DNA from: Simiduia curdlanivorans
GTDB lineage: Bacteria; Pseudomonadota; Gammaproteobacteria; Pseudomonadales; Cellvibrionaceae
Assembly: GCF_030409605.1 (NCBI RefSeq)
Contig: NZ_JAUFQG010000006.1
Span: 744,001 to 808,000 of the forward strand
Direction: 5' to 3'
Length of the DNA stretch: 64,000 nucleotides
This document shows, piece after piece, positions 10,801-18,495 of this stretch. A model generated the notes under the pieces. That model made no database searches. It was not told where the DNA came from and was given only the letters and a program-made list of their open reading frames with translations. How positions within the stretch are numbered: the stretch's first letter is position 1; every line of letters starts with the position of its first letter. A program made the position numbers and the translations under genes.

Positions 10801-11277
10801 CACGGAATTTGTCACAAAGCCAACCACCTCACGCGCGTTGTGCTCACAACCACCTAGGAAGTAAATCCAAACACCGTTGTTTAATTGAATATCACAGCCA
10901 AAGCGCACGCGCCGGTGTTTTACCGCACGCCCCACGGTACGCAACAATTTCTCTTGCTGCGCCGAAGAGAGCAAACCGAGTAACTGATCAAAACTATCGA
11001 CGGGACAGGCGGGATCTAATTGCGAAAACGCGTAGAACTGCGAGGAGAGATACAAGCGGCCGGCCTTCATATCCCAGCGCCAAAGTGCTACATCCGTGAG
11101 ATTTAATGCCTTCCAAAATAGGCCAACAGACACATCTGTGTCTATTGCAGGCCACTCCATAGGCAATAGTAAGTTCGTTTGAGATCCAATCATCCAGTGG
11201 TCGCCGGTGGCAGAGTTAGCAACTAGAGCCTGTTCAAGTCTAGTTGAGTTATAGGCAAAAGGAGTATTAGGCGACAA
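7840..11277 (-). CDS. Multi-PAS GGDEF-EAL cyclic-di-GMP protein
   Basis: A 1145-residue cytoplasmic protein with several PAS-type sensor segments over the first ~720 residues, a GGDEF domain with intact ARLGGDEF near residue 780, and a C-terminal EAL domain. EAL signatures are present: FEALLRW, ESAIMSD, DDFGTGYSSL and LKIDYSF, so phosphodiesterase activity is plausible. No RxxD inhibitory site lies five residues before GGDEF. No transmembrane helix is evident. The start is uncertain: the longest frame begins with TTG at 11277, with no clear ribosome site; ATG at 11193 or 11160 are alternatives. Which activity dominates cannot be told from sequence. Confidence 0.9.
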   Translation of the reverse strand: MSPNTPFAYNSTRLEQALVANSATGDHWMIGSQTNLLLPMEWPAIDTDVSVGLFWKALNLTDVALWRWDMKAGRLYLSSQFYAFSQLDPACPVDSFDQLLGLLSSAQQEKLLRTVGRAVKHRRVRFGCDIQLNNGVWIYFLGGCEHNAREVVGFVTNSVVNRSTTESLETNRQLFDGLFDSSQVATALLTAEGAMLRANAACEHLFQLTPGSLLTRYNGSNLLADSIFSEAPLTHHEMMASFNDGKALTLNLACNLGHLLGVQPSEAQVLQLRARMSPMLDEQKRLRFILVQYEDRSAELQARNALARNTNLMSGVLSHRGAPPIAVKDVKGTYLLANDRYQNLFFTKPVNIIGLRDEHLLEASTVSLLHRREQEAINREDTITEEQSLPLMAEQAKDYVWSCFPVRDENSNIFAVGHIFTDISHIHQQQQVINKQRKELRLLLDNVQDMILYLDRWGRVKNSNASADAFFHGKSLNGLTLVEVFVDCPQIPQLQREIMQVVRTNYSEVGITESLWFGDRQYWFEVDKVPTSSDSGQVDGVMLVLHDVTKQKIIEQELLDSEGRYRAFISNCMDGIWCCRLEPPIDVSLPVEQQVDQLGERALFSECNQVMADFRDCASPESMLGVPMFDRGIEAHREGMRRFIAAGYRLLDIPTFRDKNNGERLEFTVSTLGIVDNGFLCHVWGITRDVTERHRYLAKMEYQANHDALTGLPNRNFLYKKIKKVLSAKSLDQLVALLIIDLNRFKDLNDTLGHQTGDKLLKQIGPRLLDELSYIDSTVARLGGDEFAVFLPSIRNAQQAVVVAHRVLDAIREPYNLDGFHSEIGAAIGISIRSEKANDVSTLMRYADVAMYNAKAQYSGISVYSSDIDPHSPKRFSLMSELRRAIREDELFLHFQPKIELSTQRLHGFEALLRWDHPTLGFVSPAEFIPMAEATDIIHPLTEWVLKQSIEQCRLWHDRNFFVSVAINLSTRNLMDEKLPRKIASLLADAGLPPTALELEITESAIMSDPTRALLILQQLSEMGIKLSIDDFGTGYSSLAYLKKLPVQALKIDYSFVLNMLQDKQDEIIVRSTINLAHNLGLHVVAEGVENQETLSCLEAMGCNQAQGYFLGRPMPEASIAEWYASTDWLIDQEGDEIPPSLSKD

Positions 11278-11364
11278 ATGAGCGGCGACATACTAAGAAA
11301 TAGGTACTTTAGAACCAACTAAAGGCGAAACCCTCCACTAAAAAGTGACACTCAGGCATCCAAC

Positions 11365-11595
11365 TTAATAATGCGGCGGACGATCATTGGATACTTCGCC
11401 TCCTTGATCGATACGATACTGTAAATCCAAATGCTTGTCTGACAAGCTCCGCACTTGCGCAATCAACTTTAAAATTTCCGCGTCTTGACGCGCTAAAATT
11501 GCGTTTAATTCTGTGAGCGTATCCTCTTGAAATGCTTGTCGCATTTCCAGTTCATCTATTCGCCCTTGCAGCTGCTCGACCAATTCATCACTCAT
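11365..11595 (-). CDS. slyX: SlyX family protein
   Basis: A 76-residue all-helical coiled-coil protein ending in PPHY, the hallmark C-terminus of SlyX proteins. The heptad-like sequence from ELVEQLQGRIDELE to DLQYRID supports a parallel coiled coil. Function of the family is unknown; in E. coli it was linked to sensitivity to the phage phiX174 lysis protein. The start ATG (11593-11595) overlaps the stop of the upstream beta-lactamase-like gene as ATGA, so the two are co-translated. Confidence 0.9.
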   Translation of the reverse strand: MSDELVEQLQGRIDELEMRQAFQEDTLTELNAILARQDAEILKLIAQVRSLSDKHLDLQYRIDQGGEVSNDRPPHY

Positions 11596-12764
11596 TTTTT
11601 TGCTTCCGTTTCAAGACAAGAATACACAGCATCAATTAAGCGCTGACCACGACTATCGATAAGTAAACTTTGCGCCATTTGATTCGAAACAAACCCGAAA
11701 CCAATACCGTACTCGGGATCGGCGAAACCTAAACAACCACCAGCGCCGGCATGGCCAAAGGCCTTATCGCCTCGCCCCAAGCGACGATCCGCACCGGCTT
11801 GGGTCAACATGAAACCCAGCGAAAACCGCATCTCGGTTTGCAGAATACGATCCACAGCTCGGCTTTGTTGCTGCCAACACAGCGCTTTATGCGCTTGAGC
11901 CAATAAGCGCTCATCGCCAACCAGAGAGCTATACACCAAGGCCAAATCCCGGGCACTTGAAACCCCGTTCGCAGCCGGTATTTCCGCGCTACGCCAGGCC
12001 TCGCCGTTGGTGCCCACCATTAAACTCATGGGGTTGGTGAACGCTTTATTCACAACACCAGCTGGCTCGTCTTTCATCGCTCGCCCCAAGGCCAACACAC
12101 TCGGTTCCGGTTTAGCGCCGCGCATGGCGCCAACCTCGGCCAAACTCGCTTGCTCCGCCGGCGCCAAACCAAAACTGATGGCTAGCCCCAAAGGCTGCGC
12201 AACGTGGCGTTGAAAATATTCGTTAAAACTGGCAGCGCCGCTCGCCCGTCGCACTATCTCAGCGAGAATCCAGCCATAGAGAATGGGCGAATAGCCCTGT
12301 TCGGTATCGGGTTGCCACCAGGGGGCTTCCTGTTCGATCAGCGCTAACACTTGTTGACCATCAAAAATCGCGTTATCGGCAACCTTGTGGTGAAAAGCAT
12401 TCACACCAGAGCGATGACTCAACACCTGGCGCAGTGTAATAGCCGCTTTGCCCTCGGCGCCGAAGCCTGGCCAAATGTCGGCGATAGGTTGATCGAGCGA
12501 CAACTTTCCCTGCGCCACTAATTGCAATACTGCCACTGCCACGAGCGCTTTGCCCGCTGAAAAAATATTCACCCGAGTATCGGCCTGCCAAGCAAGGCTT
12601 GCGGCCTTATCGCGCGCTCCGCCCCAGACATTAACTACCGGCTGCCCATGCCAATACACTGCAAGCGCGGCACCTTGTGGCGCCTCGGCGAGTAGGTCAT
12701 TAAATACTTGAGCCACTGGCTCGAAACCCGACGCAACGGCACCGGCTGAGGGAAAAGCAGACAT
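11592..12764 (-). CDS. Serine beta-lactamase-like hydrolase (class C / EstB family)
   Basis: A serine hydrolase of the beta-lactamase/transpeptidase fold. The catalytic SxxK appears as SAGK in NIFSAGKALVAV, and a Tyr-containing second motif lies in GYSPILYGW. No signal peptide follows the chosen start (ATG 12764, MSAFPSAG), so it is probably a cytoplasmic esterase or peptidase-like enzyme rather than a true antibiotic beta-lactamase. The frame upstream of 12764 runs into the divergent transporter leader and is not used. It sits just ahead of slyX with an ATGA overlap. Substrate unknown. Confidence 0.88.
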   Translation of the reverse strand: MSAFPSAGAVASGFEPVAQVFNDLLAEAPQGAALAVYWHGQPVVNVWGGARDKAASLAWQADTRVNIFSAGKALVAVAVLQLVAQGKLSLDQPIADIWPGFGAEGKAAITLRQVLSHRSGVNAFHHKVADNAIFDGQQVLALIEQEAPWWQPDTEQGYSPILYGWILAEIVRRASGAASFNEYFQRHVAQPLGLAISFGLAPAEQASLAEVGAMRGAKPEPSVLALGRAMKDEPAGVVNKAFTNPMSLMVGTNGEAWRSAEIPAANGVSSARDLALVYSSLVGDERLLAQAHKALCWQQQSRAVDRILQTEMRFSLGFMLTQAGADRRLGRGDKAFGHAGAGGCLGFADPEYGIGFGFVSNQMAQSLLIDSRGQRLIDAVYSCLETEAKK

Positions 12765-12846
12765 GGGCAGTCCTGTATGGGAGCAAAGCTGGCAATTGTA
12801 CCTCGAAATATGCACACTCCACCGAACACTTTTTCTGAGGTTTGCT

Positions 12847-13467
12847 ATGTTGCTGAGTAGTTGGCTGTCGGTTGCGGGTATTTGCGCCCTGGGCGCCATG
12901 TCGCCCGGGCCAAGTTTGGCAGTGGTCATGAACAACACCGTCAATCACGGTCGCAAGGCAGGCATTTTAACTGCCGTTGGCCACGGTTTGGGCGTCACAG
13001 CTTACGCGGCCGCCACGGCTTTGGGGTTAGCCGTCGTCATTGCCCAATCAGCGCTGATTTTTGATGTTATTCGCTACCTAGGCGCGGCCTTTTTGTTATT
13101 TATCGCCTACAAAACCTGGGTCAGCACTCAACAGGTCAAGCAACAGAGCGAGCCTTCAGCCGATCAAGACAAAGCAATTAAGACCCCAGGGTTTATCAGT
13201 GGGCTAATGATTGCCGCGCTCAACCCGAAAATGGCAATCTTTTTTTTAGCGCTGTTCAGTCAATTCGTGCAACTGGATGCAGGGCTGGGCGACAAACTGA
13301 TTTTAGCCCTTACCGCAGGCACCATAGATACGCTCTGGTATCTTCTCGTGGCCTGGGGCTTAGCAACGCCGAAAGTTTTAAATTGGCTGAGCCTGCATCA
13401 GAAAAAAATCAACCAACTGTTTGCCTTGGTGATAGCGCTGCTGGCGGCAACCATTGTATTCAAGTAG
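12847..13467 (+). CDS. LysE/RhtB family amino-acid exporter
   Basis: A 206-residue membrane protein with about six hydrophobic segments. The N-terminal GAMSPGPSLAVVMNNT matches the conserved start of the LysE/RhtB family, and LNPKMAIFFLALFSQFV is the typical mid-protein signature. Such proteins export amino acids, homoserine lactone or related compounds through the inner membrane. ATG 12847 has a GAGG ribosome site; the longer frame from 12763 overlaps the divergent hydrolase start. Substrate cannot be assigned. Confidence 0.9.
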   Translation: MLLSSWLSVAGICALGAMSPGPSLAVVMNNTVNHGRKAGILTAVGHGLGVTAYAAATALGLAVVIAQSALIFDVIRYLGAAFLLFIAYKTWVSTQQVKQQSEPSADQDKAIKTPGFISGLMIAALNPKMAIFFLALFSQFVQLDAGLGDKLILALTAGTIDTLWYLLVAWGLATPKVLNWLSLHQKKINQLFALVIALLAATIVFK

Positions 13468-13476
13468 GTGTCTTGG

Positions 13477-14322
13477 TCACTTGTGCTCTATCGCTTCCGG
13501 TAGGGCCGCACCGCAGGCGCGGCAATAGTCCGCGTCCACCTCATGATTGTTTTTCTGGCAATTGCTGCACTGCACATCCATGCGCTGACGGCTAACCTGC
13601 TGCACCAGTTCCGCGGTAAATATACCCGTTGGAATAGCGATAATGGAGTAGCCCGTCAGCATTACCAACGCCGCCAATACCTGCCCTAAGGGCGTGTGTG
13701 GGGTTATGTCGCCGTAGCCCACGGTGGTAATGCTCACGATGGCCCAATAAATACTTTTTGGGATACTGGTAAATCCATTGTGCGGGCCTTCTACCACATA
13801 CATCAGTGAACCAAACACCGTGGTGAGCACCAACACTGAACTAAAAAACACCAATATTTTTCGCCTTGCCATAAGCATAGAGCGCACTAACACGTTAGCC
13901 TCTTGCAGATAGCGCGCTAGCTTTAGAATACGGAAGATTCTCAGTACCCGTAACAACCGGATGATCAACAGATAATTCAAGTCGCCAAAAAACAGCCCCA
14001 AATAAGAGGGCAGAATAGATAGCAAATCAACTAGACCGTAAAAACTTTTGATATAGGCCCAGCGGTTGGGCGCCACATAAACTCGCGTGATATATTCGGC
14101 CGTAAAAATTAGCGTAAATATCCACTCGGCCCAACTTAAGGTACCGCGCCAGGCGCCCCTCAAGCCCGCGATACTTTCTAACATCATGACCAAAACACTG
14201 GCGACTATCAGCGCTATCAACACCAAATCAAACGCCCTACCGGCGGGCGTATCGTAGCCAAAAATAATGTTTGCGACGCGGGCTTTCAATTCTATCGGTT
14301 CGACACTGCCGTTGCTGGGCAT
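13477..14322 (-). CDS. Voltage-gated K+ channel-like protein with C-terminal zinc ribbon
   Basis: An inner-membrane six-helix cation channel. The selectivity filter TTVGYGDITP is intact and indicates potassium. An S4-like helix with regularly spaced arginines (IRLLRVLRIFRILKLARY) indicates voltage sensing. After the last helix comes a cytoplasmic tail with CSNC and CRAC pairs (about residues 250-270), a zinc-ribbon arrangement. Start ATG 14322 has an AGGA site nine bases upstream; the frame could extend 16 codons more. It converges with the LysE gene, with only 9 bases between stops. The role of the zinc ribbon is unknown. Confidence 0.9.
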   Translation of the reverse strand: MPSNGSVEPIELKARVANIIFGYDTPAGRAFDLVLIALIVASVLVMMLESIAGLRGAWRGTLSWAEWIFTLIFTAEYITRVYVAPNRWAYIKSFYGLVDLLSILPSYLGLFFGDLNYLLIIRLLRVLRIFRILKLARYLQEANVLVRSMLMARRKILVFFSSVLVLTTVFGSLMYVVEGPHNGFTSIPKSIYWAIVSITTVGYGDITPHTPLGQVLAALVMLTGYSIIAIPTGIFTAELVQQVSRQRMDVQCSNCQKNNHEVDADYCRACGAALPEAIEHK

Positions 14323-14444
14323 AAAGTAAGTTCCTACTCGCGGTTTGAGCGTTTTATCTGGGCGCCACAAGCATTACAATAGCGCCTACGTTTGCAAAGG
14401 TGGCAGGTTTGGCCACGGAAAACCTAAATGTTAAAGGTTAAGGC

Positions 14445-14789
14445 ATGTCACTGATACTTTCACCCCTGCGCTGCCCTTGGTGCCAACAAGCCGTCACAAA
14501 AAGCGAGTTGCGCAAACAAGGGTTAATGAAAACCTACCTAGCGCGCCAGGCCTTTCCCTGCCCCCACTGCCAAAAGAGTGTCACCCTGCCGGAACGGGCC
14601 GAGACTTTGATCAGCAGTGGTCTGTTTATCGCGGTGATCTTGGCACCACTCTTCTATTACTACCAGTGGTTATTTGCCGACCCGCGCTTACTCTTTAGCT
14701 TGGGCCTTGCCCTGATCATCACCGGCGCCCTATTTCAAAAATTGCAAAAAGTCATCGAGCCCAATGAGTCAGACAATGAGCAAGAATAA
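14445..14789 (+). CDS. Small zinc-ribbon membrane protein, unknown function
   Basis: A 114-residue protein not recognised as a named family. The N-terminal ~45 residues hold CPWC and CPHC pairs spaced like a zinc ribbon, then two hydrophobic segments (about 57-75 and 82-100) joined by a short loop, and a polar acidic tail. The last bases overlap the start of the yciH gene, so the two are probably co-transcribed. A ribosome site (AAGG) precedes ATG 14445. Probably an inner-membrane protein with a cytoplasmic metal-binding head. Confidence 0.75.
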   Translation: MSLILSPLRCPWCQQAVTKSELRKQGLMKTYLARQAFPCPHCQKSVTLPERAETLISSGLFIAVILAPLFYYYQWLFADPRLLFSLGLALIITGALFQKLQKVIEPNESDNEQE

Positions 14790-15099
14790 CCGCTTGGTGT
14801 ATTCCACCGAAACCGGTCGTATCAAAGCCACCGAAACCCAGGCGACGGCGCCCTCATCGGACGGTATTGTGCGTATCGCCCGCTCAACCAAAGGCCGAGG
14901 AGGCAAAGCAGTGAGTGTCATAAGCGGCTTAGGGTTGCCTAGCGACGAACTGAAAACTTTGGCAAAAGCACTCAAGCAAGTGTGTGGCGTGGGCGGCGCG
15001 GTGAAAGAGTGGGATATTGAAATCCAAGGCGACATGCGCGACAAACTCAAAGCGGAGTTGGAAAAACGCGGCTTCACCGTAAAACTGGCCGGCGGCTAA
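14776..15099 (+). CDS. yciH: SUI1/eIF1-like translation factor YciH
   Basis: About 107 residues, close to the 108 of E. coli YciH. The segment from RIARSTKGRGGKAVSVISGLGL to the C-terminal GFTVKLAGG carries the SUI1/eIF1 fold signature (KGRGGK, then DIEIQGD). It is expected to bind the small ribosomal subunit and influence start selection; its physiological role in bacteria is not settled. ATG 14776 (MSKNNRLVYST) fits the family start; ATG 14764 in frame would add four residues. Overlaps the preceding membrane-protein gene by 14 bases. Confidence 0.93.
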   Translation: MSKNNRLVYSTETGRIKATETQATAPSSDGIVRIARSTKGRGGKAVSVISGLGLPSDELKTLAKALKQVCGVGGAVKEWDIEIQGDMRDKLKAELEKRGFTVKLAGG

Positions 15100-15104
15100 G
15101 CGCC

Positions 15105-15353
15105 ATGGACTTCCCCTTCCCGCCCGAATATCTAAAATTGCTGGTCAGCACCGACATGCCCTTCGGTAAATACCAAGGCCGCAAATTAGCCGATCTACCC
15201 GAACCCTACTTAGTTTGGTTTCACGGCCAAGGTTTTCCAAAGGGAAAGCTGGGTGAGCTGTTGGCACTGATCCATGAAATTAAAGTCAACGGCCTAGAAC
15301 CCATTCTCGAACCCTTGCGCAACCGCCCAGCCAGCTTCAACCCCCACGCCTGA
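15105..15353 (+). CDS. DUF3820 family protein
   Basis: An 82-residue protein with the DUF3820 signature: MPFGKYQGRKLADLPEPYLVWFH followed by a helical C-terminus. The family has been described as a putative quorum-sensing-regulated virulence factor with a winged or DNA-helicase-accessory-like fold; its biochemical role is not established. It begins five bases after yciH and is most likely in the same transcript. No signal peptide or membrane segment. Confidence 0.85.
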   Translation: MDFPFPPEYLKLLVSTDMPFGKYQGRKLADLPEPYLVWFHGQGFPKGKLGELLALIHEIKVNGLEPILEPLRNRPASFNPHA

Positions 15354-15470
15354 TCAACTATTAATGCCACGGGTTTGGCCTAGGTTTTGCTCTAGCTCCT
15401 ATGCAGTCAACAATTAACCTTAAACCGTCATTTTTTTGGCGGTTGACGCTGTATTAGTGAGGAACAAGCA

Positions 15471-16013
15471 ATGGATCAGGCCATCATCTGGACACTGCTA
15501 GATACGCTGGCAAAAATTGCCATGGGCGCCTGTCTTCTAGGCTTTGGCCTGTGGATAGCGCGAAAAAAACACACCTCGCCGGCATCGCCAGACGCCATTG
15601 CGGCCAAGCGCAAGCTGAAAGTGTACGAGGAAGTGTCGCGTCAAATGGGCAATGTCAGCCATTGCTTCGCCAAATATTCGGCGCTAGTGATCGAATCGGT
15701 GCGCTTTGGCCCGCGCTGGCCCCAGGCGCGACGCGCCGAACTCGACAGCATTAATAGCGAACTAGTACAAGAATTCCGCCGCATGGCCGACGCCGAAGCC
15801 AACTTGCTACTCATTGGCGAGAAGGGGCTGGAGAAAAATCTACGCTTATACGGCGCACAAATTGCTGTGTTTAGAAAGCAGGTTTATGTCGGGCGACGCG
15901 ACATCAGCAACCAAGAGATTGCCGACATCAAACAAGACATCTACAAATTACGCGAGCAATTTTACGATGTGCTGAGCAAAAAATACGACGATAATATTCG
16001 TAAAAGCGCCTAA
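15471..16013 (+). CDS. Membrane-anchored helical protein, unknown
   Basis: 180 residues; not recognised. One N-terminal transmembrane helix (about residues 8-29) is followed by a Lys-rich cytoplasmic helical domain with several predicted amphipathic helices. No catalytic motif is visible. A GAGGA ribosome site precedes ATG 15471 (tgaggaacaagcaatg). It stands alone: the upstream gap of 117 bases ends the yciH group and the next gene is convergent. Confidence 0.72.
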   Translation: MDQAIIWTLLDTLAKIAMGACLLGFGLWIARKKHTSPASPDAIAAKRKLKVYEEVSRQMGNVSHCFAKYSALVIESVRFGPRWPQARRAELDSINSELVQEFRRMADAEANLLLIGEKGLEKNLRLYGAQIAVFRKQVYVGRRDISNQEIADIKQDIYKLREQFYDVLSKKYDDNIRKSA

Positions 16014-16135
16014 AAAATTCACATGGTTTAAGCGAGTCAATTTAGCGAAGGGCAGCGCCCGCTTAAATCTTGCAGGCAAAGGTCACCTCAATCATCGGCT
16101 AAATATACGCCACTAAAATTTGCCAATCGCCCGCG

Positions 16136-17395
16136 CTAATCAACCTGCTCGAGGCGTTTTAATTTTGATTTCACTTCTATCCAACGGGACATAAACTCGG
16201 TGCTGCGGTACTGCTGCTGGAGCAACAAATTACCCATGAAGTTGTCTAGCCGGTGCCGACCCAGGTCTTGCAAAATACTGTCTACCCGTGCAGTTAAATC
16301 AGCTTCCAACCTAGCCCGATCAAACAGTACTGCAACATTCACCAAGCCCTGCGCCTGCGCCTCGAGCCACAACGCTTGATCGGTGTACAAGGCTACAGCC
16401 GCGGCGACCAGGTCATCGGGCGCATTGGCAATAACACCAGGCCAAGGCAACTGCTGCAGTTGATTCATACCCTCGGCACCAATATCGGTGGTAATGCTGG
16501 GCGTGCCACAGATCATTGCCTCGGCTAATTTGCCTTTGATACCGGCACCAAACCTAAGCGGCGCCAGACACACGCGGGCGCTCGCCATGACCTGCAACGC
16601 ATCCTTAGCCCAGCCGAGCACGCGAAAACCGAGGCTCGGGTTATCCAACTGCATGGCTTTCTTCGGTGGGTAGGCGCCGTAGATGTGTAACTCAGCTTGC
16701 GGCAGTTGTTTGCGTATCGCCGGCCATAACTCACGAAGCCATAAAATCGCATCCCAATTAGGTGCATGCAGATAATTGCCGATAAAAATAAAGTGTTGTT
16801 TATCGGCATAGCTCGGCCACTGCTGCGCCGTGGGCGGCTGGTACATAAACGGGCAGTGCATCAGCAGAGCCGCCGGCACACGAAAACGCTGCTGCAGTAG
16901 CGCCACTTCGGCGTCGGAAATCACCAGCGTGAGATCGCAGCGATAAATAGCCGCTATTTCACGCTGTGCCATGTCGCTATAGAGAAATTCATTGGACGGG
17001 TTAAGCACTTCGGCTTGGGCTTTATGGGCGCGCTGGCGGGCGTCGCGCAAGCAGTGCAAATCCTCCGAATCCAACAGCCGCAACGCCGTCGGGCACACCT
17101 GCTGCACGCGCCAGCCAAACTGTTCCTCGGTGACAAAGCGATCGAATATCACCAGCGTCGGCTGTAGCTCGGCAAGGGCTTGATCAAAACTGGAACAGTT
17201 CAAGGCAATGGCAAGGCTCGCAATACCCAAGCCATCGAGTTCATCAAAATTGGCGCCTTTTTCTGCGGCACAGGCAAATGTCACGCGATAGCCCGCCGCC
17301 TGAGCCCAGCGAATAAGCTGAACAATGCGTGTGCCGGCCGCAGAGGATCTGGGCTCGGGCCACACGTAGCCTACAATAAGTAAGGTTTTTGCCAT
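16136..17395 (-). CDS. Glycosyltransferase, GT4-like
   Basis: A GT-B glycosyltransferase. The N-terminal half has a Rossmann-like start (LLIVGYVWPEPRSSAAGTR) and the C-terminal half carries the nucleotide-sugar-binding pattern of family GT4: FIGNYLHAPNWDA, then FGAGIKGKLAEAMICGTPSITTDIGAEG, in which the Glu of the E-x7-E-like region is present. Cytoplasmic, no signal peptide. No other glycan gene is adjacent, so the acceptor (LPS, capsule or other) cannot be told. The gene converges with the 15471 gene and is divergent from the asparaginase-like gene. Confidence 0.85.
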   Translation of the reverse strand: MAKTLLIVGYVWPEPRSSAAGTRIVQLIRWAQAAGYRVTFACAAEKGANFDELDGLGIASLAIALNCSSFDQALAELQPTLVIFDRFVTEEQFGWRVQQVCPTALRLLDSEDLHCLRDARQRAHKAQAEVLNPSNEFLYSDMAQREIAAIYRCDLTLVISDAEVALLQQRFRVPAALLMHCPFMYQPPTAQQWPSYADKQHFIFIGNYLHAPNWDAILWLRELWPAIRKQLPQAELHIYGAYPPKKAMQLDNPSLGFRVLGWAKDALQVMASARVCLAPLRFGAGIKGKLAEAMICGTPSITTDIGAEGMNQLQQLPWPGVIANAPDDLVAAAVALYTDQALWLEAQAQGLVNVAVLFDRARLEADLTARVDSILQDLGRHRLDNFMGNLLLQQQYRSTEFMSRWIEVKSKLKRLEQVD

Positions 17396-17673
17396 TTAAT
17401 ACGTCACACTGGCTCTATTGAGCCGGCATTGTACCGGCAAGCAGAGTATCTTTTCACCCTAAGGAACCCTGAGAAGCTATGCAGTGAGGGCCGGCTAGGT
17501 AAATGCAGCCGAACCAACGCAACGGCCAGACACAGATGCCCCGAACAGCGCCTATGGGTAGCTTACTTCTGGTCTGTGACCGTTAACGCAACCGGCAGGT
17601 TAAAACCCCCTGTAAGCGCAGCGGCGCGAGCACAAGGCTTTGTCAGTATTTCTTATTTTACCCAGAGGGCAAT
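17396..17673. other. Intergenic region with stem-loops upstream of the asparaginase-like gene
   Basis: A 278-base divergent region with no convincing gene. Two short overlapping hairpins are visible (GGCTC-TATT-GAGCC at 17411-17424 and GCCGG-CATTGTA-CCGGC at 17422-17438). A longer pairing joins AACGG/CAGAC (17521-17531) to GTCTG/CCGTT (17572-17584). No known riboswitch signature or tRNA was recognised. A purine-rich ribosome site (cagaggg) precedes ATG 17674. Confidence 0.4.
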
Positions 17674-18156
17674 ATGAGCGTAACGATCATCACCACCGGC
17701 GGCACCATCGATAAAATTTATTACGATGCCAAAAACGATTACCACATAGGCCAGCCCCAGGCGCCTAAAATTCTTGCCCGCGCGGGCGTTACCTTAGACA
17801 CGCCACTCATCTCGCTGTTTCGCAAAGACAGCCTCGATATCACCGACGAAGATCGCGCCCTACTCAAAAAAACCATTGAGGCGCAAAGCGGCCAGAAAAT
17901 AGTGATTACCCACGGCACCGACACCATGGCTAAAACCGGCGTCTATTTAAAGGGTATCCCCGGCAAAACCATCGTCTTGATGGGCGCCATGTACCCAGCG
18001 GAGTTTCGCGATTCTGATGCCGTATTTAATTTGGGCGCCGCCGTGATGGTTGCCCAAACCATGCCCGAGGGGGTTTACATCGCAATGAACGGCCGCGTCT
18101 TCGACCCAGCCCGCTGCGTAAAAAATGTTGCCGAAAATCGCTTCGAAGAAATTTAG
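17674..18156 (+). CDS. Single-domain asparaginase-like protein
   Basis: 160 residues that match only the N-terminal half of L-asparaginases (normally about 330). Both Thr-containing active-site motifs are present: TTGGTIDK near the start (with a Tyr shortly after) and THGTDTMAKTG about residue 86. A Lys in CVKNVAENRFEE sits where the catalytic Lys region is expected. The C-terminal domain is absent and the stop is clean, with no continuation in any frame downstream, so it appears to be a natural short form rather than a fresh truncation. Substrate (asparagine or another amide) is inferred only from motifs. Confidence 0.85.
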   Translation: MSVTIITTGGTIDKIYYDAKNDYHIGQPQAPKILARAGVTLDTPLISLFRKDSLDITDEDRALLKKTIEAQSGQKIVITHGTDTMAKTGVYLKGIPGKTIVLMGAMYPAEFRDSDAVFNLGAAVMVAQTMPEGVYIAMNGRVFDPARCVKNVAENRFEEI

Positions 18157-18179
18157 GCGCGCTGAGACTTTCCCGAGTT

Positions 18180-18201
18180 AGCGCTGGATTTTTTCAGCGC
18201 T
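18180..18201 (+). terminator. Hairpin after the asparaginase-like gene
   Basis: Seven-base perfect stem AGCGCTG / CAGCGCT with an eight-base T-rich loop, 23 bases after the stop codon. It lacks a clear T run after the stem (attatctt), so it is a weak intrinsic terminator at best. Confidence 0.35.
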
Positions 18202-18347
18202 ATTATCTTCCAGCTCACTATTCAGCGCCTAGATCTATTGCTAGAACCATCCCCTGGCCCTCATGTGAGCCGCCATTTGTTGTGCTGCTTAGCCTTGGTA
18301 TAAATCCTGCTTTAATTGCTTTAGCTAGTAGCCGTCAATATTCGCAA

Positions 18348-18412
18348 CTAGGGAACCTCTGAATAACTCTGGTCACGCAGAGCGGCACCAGAGTTATTCA
18401 GAGGTTCCCTAG
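18348..18412. repeat. 65-bp perfect palindrome (possible miniature mobile element)
   Basis: Two perfect 26-bp arms (18348-18373 and 18387-18412) flank a 13-base spacer (cacgcagagcggc). The outermost bases read CTAG at both ends, so a TA or CTAG target duplication around a ~57-61 bp element is possible but ambiguous, because CTAG is itself a palindrome. It lies in the 339-base gene-free gap 18157-18495, which holds nothing else recognisable apart from a weak hairpin. It could also act as a transcription barrier. No transposase gene is nearby. Confidence 0.8.
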
Positions 18413-18495
18413 GTACTATTGTCCCTACGCGTGAATCAGCGCCTCGGGTTATATTCCAAATAGCAGAATTTCTTCAACTTGTGGACACTTAATGT

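Noticed and set aside
15420..15460. AACCGTC...GGCGGTT hairpin before the 15471 gene
   Set aside because: Imperfect, short and without a T run in the right place.
17429..17677. Open frame of 82 codons in the leader of the asparaginase-like gene
   Set aside because: No ribosome site, composition unlike its neighbours, and it overlaps the structured leader and the true start.
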